The position numbers and the translations under genes are program-made. 12,843 bases of DNA from the NCBI GenBank assembly GCA_023140905.1, contig JAGLKS010000291.1, positions 1-12,843 on the forward strand, in the 5' to 3' direction. Below, piece by piece: positions 7,543-12,843 of the stretch (positions are counted from its first letter, which is position 1; each line of letters opens with the position of its first letter). The stretch is from Alphaproteobacteria bacterium (lineage in GTDB: Bacteria; Pseudomonadota; Alphaproteobacteria; Micavibrionales; Micavibrionaceae). Below the pieces are notes generated by a model, which saw only the letters and a program-made list of their open reading frames with translations, was not told where the DNA came from and made no database searches.

Positions 7543-8268
7543 TTAACCTTTTTTGGCCATCTCAAGAATCGAGTCAACATAAGCATTATCTATAACAACG
7601 TATGATTTTCCACCTTTTTCTATAAATTTCAGAATAGAAATAGGAACAGCTATTCCTTCATTGTGCACACTACGATGATTAATGTTAAGATAGACACTGC
7701 GCACATAAGCCCCGTTATTATCAAATAAAATATCCTGAAGGTTCCCGATAATTATACCGTCACTATTAATAACATCCGTATCAAGTATATCTTTAAGACT
7801 AAATCTGTTTTGTTCATTATCTTTTGTCGTCCCGGACGCTGTTTCTATTCCGGATAGCAACGCCGGATATAACGTTTTAATTTCATCGTCATTAAAACCA
7901 AGACGGTATCCGGTAGTAACGCTTTTCACATCAAGTATGTCGTGGTTAAGATAAACAGATTGCCCTAAATTTAAGCGGTCAAACTCTACGTATAAAGACG
8001 TAACACGGCCATAACGGTCAAATAAAACGTCCTGAACTTCACCAATAACCTTATTTCTACTATCGATAACACGACGTTTTAGAATTTCTGATGATTCTTC
8101 ATATCTTGGATTTTGCAGCGGTTTTATACGATTATACTCGGATATTGTTTTTTGAAGCCCCATAATTTTTGCAGCTGTCGGTTCCTCGGCTTTTGCCTGA
8201 TAGCATCCCGATAATACTGTAAATGAAAAACAAAAAGCCCCTACAAGTAAGAAGAAAATCTGTTTCAT
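7543..8268 (-). CDS. Predicted lipoprotein with two PRC-barrel domains
   Basis: The 241-residue protein begins with a signal peptide ending in a lipobox, L-S-G-C with Cys22, so it is probably a lipoprotein. Tyr at +2 gives no inner-membrane retention signal, so outer membrane is the default guess. Two related halves follow. RVIDSRNKVIGEVQDVLFD (about 66-84) and DVINSDGIIIGNLQDILFD (165-183) align closely, each continuing into a strand (SLYVEF and SVYLNI). This is the PRC-barrel pattern, domains at about 62-135 and 157-229. PRC-barrels are small binding or scaffold folds also found in RimM and photosynthetic reaction centre subunits; the partner here is unknown. A purine-rich GGGGAGCAGG stretch precedes the ATG. 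It lies alone between truA and the converging dapE. Confidence 0.75.
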   Translation of the reverse strand: MKQIFFLLVGAFCFSFTVLSGCYQAKAEEPTAAKIMGLQKTISEYNRIKPLQNPRYEESSEILKRRVIDSRNKVIGEVQDVLFDRYGRVTSLYVEFDRLNLGQSVYLNHDILDVKSVTTGYRLGFNDDEIKTLYPALLSGIETASGTTKDNEQNRFSLKDILDTDVINSDGIIIGNLQDILFDNNGAYVRSVYLNINHRSVHNEGIAVPISILKFIEKGGKSYVVIDNAYVDSILEMAKKG

Positions 8269-8305
8269 AATATACCTGCTCCCCGTATCTATCTCTTAAC
8301 ATAAA

Positions 8306-8334
8306 CGTATAAAAAAATGATCGAATTTAGTCGA
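8306..8334 (-). promoter_or_regulatory. Candidate promoter for the PRC-barrel lipoprotein gene
   Basis: On the minus strand TCGACT (-35, forward 8329-8334) and TATACG (-10, forward 8306-8311) are separated by exactly 17 bases. Each matches the sigma-70 consensus at four of six positions. Transcription would begin near 8299, about 30 bases before the ATG. The prediction is weak, and the same bases can be read as a hairpin with a T-tract. Confidence 0.33.
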
Positions 8335-8335
8335 T
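8311..8335 (-). terminator. Weak terminator-like hairpin with T-tract
   Basis: On the minus strand ATCGA, a six-base loop and TCGAT are followed two bases later by seven T. It could end the truA transcript before the PRC-barrel gene. The stem is only five pairs with two G/C, so stability is doubtful, and it overlaps the promoter candidate. Confidence 0.2.
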
Positions 8336-8483
8336 TCTTTGTGCCTTTATACATGCACTCTCTTACTTTGTTGTGCTTTACGATAGAATGGTAGTGTATT
8401 CTTTTTCCGGGAAATTAGCAAACTTAATGCATTTTATGCCCTAATTTTAGCATATGAACCAATTTAGTTCTGCAAGAAATATA

Positions 8484-9275
8484 TTAGTAATCTACTCGCA
8501 TTAGATAAAGTCCTTCCGCTGGTGCTGTGGGACCACCTTCCGTTCTGTCCTTAGCTTTCAGCGCGGTTTTTACGTCTTCATCTGTCCATTTGCCTAAACC
8601 AACCAGAGAAAGCGTACCGACCAGATTCCTGACTTGGTGATGCAGAAATGATAATGCTTCGGCTTCTATAATAACCTGACGGCCCATACATGTATCATAA
8701 GGACATTCATAAATATCAAGGCGGTCCAGTGTACGCATCGGAGATTTGGCCTGACATTCTGCCGCACAAAAAGTCGAAAAATCGTGGTGTCCAAGCAAGC
8801 ACTTCGCTGCTTCCTGCATAGATTGAATATCCAATCTTCTGCCAATATGCCAATATAACCCGCGTTCTAATGCCAAAGCACCCGGACGATTAACAATACG
8901 ATATTGATATAGTTTGTTGGTTGCACTAAAGCGGGCATGAAAGTCATTATCAACGATTTGTACGCCTATGACAGAAATGGAATGAGGACGCAAATAAGCA
9001 TTAATTGCTTTCAAAATAGCAAATTCATCCATGGGCTTTGAAAAGGGCTTTAAGTCCACATGACAAACTTGCCCGCGTGCATGAACCCCGGCATCTGTGC
9101 GCCCCGCACCGCATATCGAAACGTGTTGGTTTGAAAATCCAGCTATTGCTTCTTCAACGATTTGCTGAACGGACAATACATTTGGCTGGCGTTGCCAGCC
9201 TGCATAATTACAACCATTATATTCCAGTGTTATTTTATAGCGCGTTACTAATTCATTATTCTCTGTATGGCTCAT
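8484..9275 (-). CDS. truA: tRNA pseudouridine(38-40) synthase
   Basis: TruA isomerises uridines 38-40 in the anticodon arm of many tRNAs. The 263-residue protein shows the family features: YKITLEYNGCNYAGWQRQ at 13-30, the catalytic motif GAGRTDAGVHARGQV with Asp61, and the C-terminal FLHHQVRNLVG segment. Length is normal. It overlaps fmt by four bases (ATGA), so the two are very likely translated in tandem. The ten residues before the conserved core are unremarkable. Confidence 0.97.
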   Translation of the reverse strand: MSHTENNELVTRYKITLEYNGCNYAGWQRQPNVLSVQQIVEEAIAGFSNQHVSICGAGRTDAGVHARGQVCHVDLKPFSKPMDEFAILKAINAYLRPHSISVIGVQIVDNDFHARFSATNKLYQYRIVNRPGALALERGLYWHIGRRLDIQSMQEAAKCLLGHHDFSTFCAAECQAKSPMRTLDRLDIYECPYDTCMGRQVIIEAEALSFLHHQVRNLVGTLSLVGLGKWTDEDVKTALKAKDRTEGGPTAPAEGLYLMRVDY

Positions 9276-10222
9276 TGAAGAACATCCCCTACAGATAGAT
9301 AATTCCCGTTTAGAGCTGAGGCAAAATCCATTGCTTTTTTTCCCTCAGGTTGAAGCTTTGTAATTTTAAGCATCGTGCTATCATCGCATACGACTTCACC
9401 TTGTTTATTAAGAATTGTTCCTGCCAGTTTTTGCTCTGAGGTCTTTTCCGTTACAGCTTGAGCCTCAAGTATTTTAAAGCGTTTTGCATCTCTATCTATT
9501 GCCCAAACACCGGGCCAAGGATTAAGAGCGCGCACTTGTTGATCAATTTGAATAGCTGTCTGATCCCATAACACGCGCCCGTCTTCTTTTTTGAGTAATG
9601 GCGCATAGCTGGATTGCGCGTTATCTTGCCGCTCTACATACAGCTTTTCTCCTGAGGTTAATTGGCCTAAAACATCCAGCACTAATTTTGCACCCATTTG
9701 AGATAATTCATCATGCAAAAGCGAGGCGGTCATATCCTTGCCTAACATAATTTCATCTTTGGCAATCATCGCCCCGGTGTCCATTCCTTTATCCATCTGC
9801 ATAATTGTGACACCACTTTTCTTATCCCCCTTCCATATAGCATGTTGAATGGGAGAAGCTCCACGCCAATACGGTAAAAGCGAACCATGGATATTCAGGC
9901 AGCCAAATTGCGGGGCACTCAGAACAGCTTCAGGTAATAACAACCCATATGCAGCAACAATAGCGACATCAGCTCCATGCGCAGCAAATTCTTCCTGAGC
10001 CTCCGTATTCTTAAGAGTCTTGGGTGTATATACAGGAATATCATGCTTTTCAGCTAATTCATGCACTGGGGATTTTTGCACTTTATAGCCCCGTCCTTTT
10101 GGTCGGGGAGGCTGTGAGTATACCGCGCAAATATTATGTCTGGAATCAATAAGGGCTTGCAGCGCATATGTTGCAAAATCAGGAGTTCCCATAAAAACTA
10201 TATTGAGAGATTTTGAAAGCAT
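9272..10222 (-). CDS. fmt: Methionyl-tRNA formyltransferase
   Basis: This enzyme formylates initiator Met-tRNA using 10-formyltetrahydrofolate. The 316 residues begin with IVFMGTPDFA (8-17). The catalytic residues correspond to the E. coli triad: N110 and H112 in GCLNIHGSLLPYWRGASPIQ, and D148 in DKGMDTG. The C-terminal domain (from about 205) with ALNPWPGVWA is the tRNA-binding part. It lies between def, 42 bases upstream, and truA, overlapping by four bases. The ribosome site is probably the GGA or AGGG about 10-20 bases upstream, within a perfect A/T-rich palindrome (listed separately). Confidence 0.97.
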   Translation of the reverse strand: MLSKSLNIVFMGTPDFATYALQALIDSRHNICAVYSQPPRPKGRGYKVQKSPVHELAEKHDIPVYTPKTLKNTEAQEEFAAHGADVAIVAAYGLLLPEAVLSAPQFGCLNIHGSLLPYWRGASPIQHAIWKGDKKSGVTIMQMDKGMDTGAMIAKDEIMLGKDMTASLLHDELSQMGAKLVLDVLGQLTSGEKLYVERQDNAQSSYAPLLKKEDGRVLWDQTAIQIDQQVRALNPWPGVWAIDRDAKRFKILEAQAVTEKTSEQKLAGTILNKQGEVVCDDSTMLKITKLQPEGKKAMDFASALNGNYLSVGDVLQ

Positions 10223-10226
10223 GGAT

Positions 10227-10243
10227 GAAAAAACCCTTTTTTC
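10227..10243. repeat. Perfect palindrome around the fmt ribosome-binding region
   Basis: GAAAAAA and TTTTTTC flank a three-base centre (GGG on the transcribed strand) just before the fmt ATG. The GGG that could bind 16S rRNA would lie in the loop of the hairpin. The stem is nearly all A-U and may not fold stably. Confidence 0.3.
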
Positions 10244-10264
10244 CTAGTTATAGTAATTTCATCT

Positions 10265-10801
10265 TTACAAAAGATTCTGTTTTTTCAGCTTATGTACTTT
10301 TTTAATCATTATATTGCGCTTTAACGTTGATAGATAATCAATAAACAGCATGCCATTTAGGTGATCCATCTCGTGCTGTATGCAATGTGATAGTAAGCCT
10401 TGCGCCTCTAATTCAGCATCTTTGCCATTATAATCAATATATTTCACCCGTACGATAGCAGGGCGTTCAACCTCGGCATATTGTTTTGGAATAGAAAGAC
10501 ACCCTTCTTCCATTACGCTCATTTCTTCGGATTCATAAAGAATTTGCGGATTTACCATACATATAGGATTTGGCTCTTCCTCTTCTGTACGGCTGGAAAG
10601 ATCCATAACAAACACACGATTTAGCAATCCTACCTGATTGGCCGCCAGACCAATCCCCGGAGCATCATACATAACCGCAAGCATACCATCCATTTGCGTA
10701 CGGATAGCATCATCAACTTTATCAACCGGCTGAGCTATTTGCTTTAAAACCGGATCGGGAACTGTAACTATTCTGTAATTTTTCTTTGTACTCATGGGCA
10801 T
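10265..10801 (-). CDS. def: Peptide deformylase
   Basis: This metalloenzyme removes the formyl group from nascent proteins, reversing the Fmt modification once translation has begun. All three signature motifs are present: GIGLAANQVG (49-58), EGCLSIP (99-105) with metal ligand Cys101, and QHEMDHLNG (142-150) with ligands His143 and His147 and catalytic Glu144. At 178 residues it has the usual length for the bacterial type 1 group. The start could be the ATG at 10801 or one two codons later at 10795; neither has a well-spaced ribosome site. It lies 70 bases after rmuC and 42 before fmt in a probable single operon. Confidence 0.97.
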   Translation of the reverse strand: MPMSTKKNYRIVTVPDPVLKQIAQPVDKVDDAIRTQMDGMLAVMYDAPGIGLAANQVGLLNRVFVMDLSSRTEEEEPNPICMVNPQILYESEEMSVMEEGCLSIPKQYAEVERPAIVRVKYIDYNGKDAELEAQGLLSHCIQHEMDHLNGMLFIDYLSTLKRNIMIKKVHKLKKQNLL

Positions 10802-10871
10802 CAGTGATAATGGTTTTTCCTGTTTTGGTCAAGAATCATAAAAGAACACACACAAACGACTATATAAAAAC

Positions 10872-12113
10872 TTATGCGCGTTTTTTCTCTTGTTCATCTT
10901 CTGTGGTTAAAGATATTTGACGCGGCAAAGCTTCAACCGATTGGAAAGACGGTAAATCCTCAATCCCTGTCTTTGCTCCCTGCAAATCTTTAAATTTCCG
11001 TGCTGCCGGTAAAACCTGCCGCTCTAATGAGCCAACAGCAGCATCATATCCACCCATAGCTTTTTGTAAATGGGTTCCGATTTTTCCAAAATGATCTGTA
11101 AATTTGAGAAAGCGTTTATATAGATCAAAACCAATATCTGCTATTTCCTGAGCATTTTGGGCAAGTTCTACTTGGTGCCAGCTCATTTTCACCACGCGCA
11201 AAAGGCTCATTAACAACGTTGGAGAAGCAATAATAACATTACGGCTGACAGCAAAATCCACTAGCTCAATATCAGCACGCAATGCTATTGAATAAATATG
11301 TTCGGACGGTAGAAACAAAACCGTAAAATCCGGACTTTTAACATTCTCCCAATAATTTTTAGAACCTAGTTTTTTAACATGCTCGCGAACTTGTCCTGCC
11401 AGCTTTTTCATAATGGCTGTGTATTCATCTTCACTTAAATCCTGAGATAAACGCTGCGTAAATTCATTAACAGGTGCTTTAGCATCAATAATTACATTAA
11501 AGCCATCTTGCATATGAATAATCGCATCAGGACGCTGACGTCCTTCTGCTGTTTCAAAGCTCACCTGAGTTTCATAATGCAAACCCTTAATCAACCCGGA
11601 CTTATCCAATACGCCTTCAAGAATAAACTCACCCCATGTCCCTTGTGCTGATGGATCACGCAAAGCACCAACCAGTTTAGCTGTCTCACGGTTTAAGTTT
11701 TGCAATCCGTCATTCAAAGTCTGATTAGTTCCTTTTACTTGCTCAACAGCCATGGATAAAGCCTTAAGGTCTTCGTGAACCGGTTTAACCATTTCATCAA
11801 TAGCTTTTTGGCGTTTTTCCAGATCATGCGCACCACCAGCTTGCGCATTTTTAAGACGCTCCTGAGCCAATTGTAAAAATTGCTCATTGCTTTTTTGCAT
11901 AGCTTCCTGCGCGCTTGCCTTAAAACGCAGATCTAGCATTTCCCCAGCTTTTTCCAATGCTTGCGCCGCAGCTTCATTTTGTGCCTCAAATTGAGCGTTT
12001 CCACGCTCCAGGCCTAATACACGCTTCATTTGCCATATATAAACCAAAACTGCGCCTGATATTGAGCCGACAATAAATGCCATGCATAAATAAAGATATA
12101 AACTGTTTTCCAT
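10872..12113 (-). CDS. rmuC: DNA recombination protein RmuC
   Basis: RmuC proteins are associated with limiting DNA rearrangements and carry a PD-(D/E)xK-type nuclease-like core; the biochemical activity is poorly defined. The 413-residue protein has an N-terminal membrane anchor (about 5-27), a long Gln/Glu/Ala-rich coiled coil (about 30-135), and the conserved core. The core includes GTWGEFILEGVLDKSG (158-173), RPDAIIHM (194-201), VIIDAKAPVNEF (207-218), then DFTVLFLPSEHIYSIAL and IASPTLLMSLLRVV. The ATG has AGGA seven bases upstream. It heads the minus-strand operon rmuC-def-fmt-truA and diverges from the pilin-like gene. Confidence 0.95.
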   Translation of the reverse strand: MENSLYLYLCMAFIVGSISGAVLVYIWQMKRVLGLERGNAQFEAQNEAAAQALEKAGEMLDLRFKASAQEAMQKSNEQFLQLAQERLKNAQAGGAHDLEKRQKAIDEMVKPVHEDLKALSMAVEQVKGTNQTLNDGLQNLNRETAKLVGALRDPSAQGTWGEFILEGVLDKSGLIKGLHYETQVSFETAEGRQRPDAIIHMQDGFNVIIDAKAPVNEFTQRLSQDLSEDEYTAIMKKLAGQVREHVKKLGSKNYWENVKSPDFTVLFLPSEHIYSIALRADIELVDFAVSRNVIIASPTLLMSLLRVVKMSWHQVELAQNAQEIADIGFDLYKRFLKFTDHFGKIGTHLQKAMGGYDAAVGSLERQVLPAARKFKDLQGAKTGIEDLPSFQSVEALPRQISLTTEDEQEKKRA

Positions 12114-12142
12114 CTTTTTTTCCTGCTTTTAAAGAAACACTA

Positions 12143-12165
12143 TTAGATTATACGTTTAGATTATA
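12143..12165. repeat. Direct repeat TTAGATTATA in a divergent promoter region
   Basis: Two exact copies of TTAGATTATA (12143-12152 and 12156-12165) are separated by CGT, giving a 13-base period. Each copy contains TATAAT on the minus strand, a perfect -10 hexamer that could serve rmuC. Just to the right, ATATGA-T-TCATAT (12163-12175) is a perfect odd palindrome. The arrangement could be an operator or simply AT-rich promoter sequence. Confidence 0.45.
12147..12152 (-). promoter_or_regulatory. Possible -10 element for rmuC
   Basis: TATAAT on the minus strand would start transcription about 27 bases before the rmuC ATG. A second TATAAT lies 13 bases further upstream at 12160-12165. Neither has a good -35 at normal spacing. 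Confidence 0.3.
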
Positions 12166-12185
12166 TGATTCATATATCATAGAAT
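12156..12185 (+). promoter_or_regulatory. Candidate promoter for the pilin-like gene
   Basis: TAGAAT (12180-12185) matches five of six -10 positions. TTAGAT (12156-12161), inside the second direct repeat, is a poor -35 at 18-base spacing. The implied start near 12192 leaves a leader of about 32 bases. Confidence 0.28.
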
Positions 12186-12223
12186 AAGCAAAGCTCAAAC
12201 GAAACAAAAAGAGAACAAATATA

Positions 12224-12843
12224 ATGAAAAAGATATGGACAATCGCAGATAACACAAATCACTCTGTTTTTAAAGAAAACGGGAATGTGTTGGTTTATGT
12301 CTTGCTGGCTGTGGTTTTGTTTGGTGCGCTTAGCTTCACCCTTTCCAGACAAGCGAATAATGCGGGCACAACCGAGCTGGATTCATCCAAACTGGAATTT
12401 TATGCTACAGAAATAATCAGTTATACTGTGCAAACTAAATCTGTAATCGATCAAATGATGATTACCGGCAGCTCTATTGATGATATTGATTTTACCAAGC
12501 CCGGTGAATCCGGCTATAATACAGCCCCACATACACACAAAATTTATCATCCGCAAGGCGGCGGGCTAGACGTTGAGACTCTGCCTGAAGAAATTACGCT
12601 TTCAGAAGAATCTGAAGATCCTGACTGGTACCTAACATCGTCTATGAATGTAGAATGGACAGATAGCACATCTACAGATATTGTCCTGACCGCTTATCAG
12701 ATCAACGAAAAACTTTGTGATTTATTGAATAAGAAAATTACCAGCTCGGAGACTATTCCTCTTTTATCCGGACAAATGAAAAATTATTTTATTAATACAG
12801 AGGCTAATAATGACCTTGATACGAGCGTTTGTAACGATTGTGA
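12224..12843 (+). CDS. Pilin-like single-pass membrane protein, partial (3' end beyond window)
   Basis: An open frame of 206 codons runs from an ATG to the window edge with no stop. A short polar N-terminus (about 1-19) ends in KENG and is followed by one hydrophobic helix, NVLVYVLLAVVLFGALSFTL (21-40), then a polar, acidic and probably exported domain. Recognisable points are YHPQGGG (108-114), a helix with Cys165 (QINEKLCDLLNKK), IPLLSG (178-183), and Cys203 and Cys206. I recall uncharacterised alphaproteobacterial proteins with this layout, a GNVL-type anchor and an HPxGGG motif, but cannot name a family. It resembles a type IV pilin or pseudopilin in outline, yet lacks Glu at the fifth position after the Gly, so prepilin peptidase processing is doubtful. 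The ribosome site (AGAG about 10 bases upstream) is weak. Confidence 0.7.
   Translation, partial: MKKIWTIADNTNHSVFKENGNVLVYVLLAVVLFGALSFTLSRQANNAGTTELDSSKLEFYATEIISYTVQTKSVIDQMMITGSSIDDIDFTKPGESGYNTAPHTHKIYHPQGGGLDVETLPEEITLSEESEDPDWYLTSSMNVEWTDSTSTDIVLTAYQINEKLCDLLNKKITSSETIPLLSGQMKNYFINTEANNDLDTSVCNDC

Larger units (their letters stand above)
8269..8483. other. 215-base gene-free gap between truA and the PRC-barrel gene
   Basis: No convincing coding sequence or RNA gene is seen. The half nearer the PRC-barrel gene holds a promoter candidate and a weak hairpin (listed separately). The half nearer truA holds only short AT-rich imperfect inverted repeats built on GCAT and CTAA, none followed by a clear U-run. 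Confidence 0.5.

Noticed and set aside
7524..7560. CTAG-TTATG-CTAG and a T-run between dapE and the PRC-barrel gene as a two-way terminator
   Set aside because: The stem has only four pairs and the T-run is separated from it by more than ten bases, so it does not fit a terminator.
8386..8408. AGAAT...ATTCT hairpin followed by T on the plus strand, considered as a terminator or small RNA end
   Set aside because: It is a weak five-pair stem with no plus-strand gene reading toward it.
12170..12352. Minus-strand 60-codon open frame in the right-hand part of the window
   Set aside because: It lies opposite the start of the pilin-like gene, has no ribosome site or recognisable protein, and the plus-strand frame has a convincing anchor and longer extent.

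Overview
This window looks like chromosomal DNA from an alphaproteobacterium of moderate-to-low G+C content. The main evidence is the gene set and its order: dapD and dapE near each other, followed by the truA-fmt-def-rmuC block, a neighbourhood I associate with Alphaproteobacteria. The protein at the right edge also resembles a membrane-anchored family I recall from less studied alphaproteobacterial groups. The genus cannot be fixed from the sequence alone. The cell makes its own diaminopimelate and UDP-GlcNAc, so it keeps a normal Gram-negative envelope pathway. No rRNA, tRNA, CRISPR array, insertion sequence or phage gene is visible.

Region 1 (about 33-4322, minus strand) is a probable envelope operon. 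In transcription order it encodes a FemAB-like aminoacyl/acyltransferase, a DUF3108 exported or membrane-anchored protein whose start lies inside the FemAB-like gene, the bifunctional enzyme GlmU, and a GT-A/GT8-like glycosyltransferase. A short perfect hairpin sits directly after the glmU stop codon.

Region 2 (4429-7527, plus strand) is dapD, an HD-domain gene, and dapE. The two dap genes encode consecutive acyl-branch steps of diaminopimelate/lysine synthesis, apart from the aminotransferase step, whose gene is not here. The gene between them is the most interesting item in the window. It carries the full catalytic signature of the RelA/SpoT ppGpp hydrolase HD domain (H, HDxxED, DRxHN) but no recognisable synthetase or regulatory domain. 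It starts at TTG and its stop codon overlaps the dapE start (TAATG).

Region 3 (7543-12113, minus strand) begins transcriptionally at rmuC, then def, fmt and truA (fmt and truA overlap by 4 bases). After a 215-base gap comes a small lipoprotein with two PRC-barrel repeats. def and fmt act together on N-terminal formyl-methionine, TruA modifies tRNA, and RmuC is linked to DNA recombination.

Region 4 (12114-12843) is a divergent promoter region with a 10-base direct repeat, followed by the 5' part of a plus-strand gene for a pilin-like, single-pass membrane protein that runs off the window.
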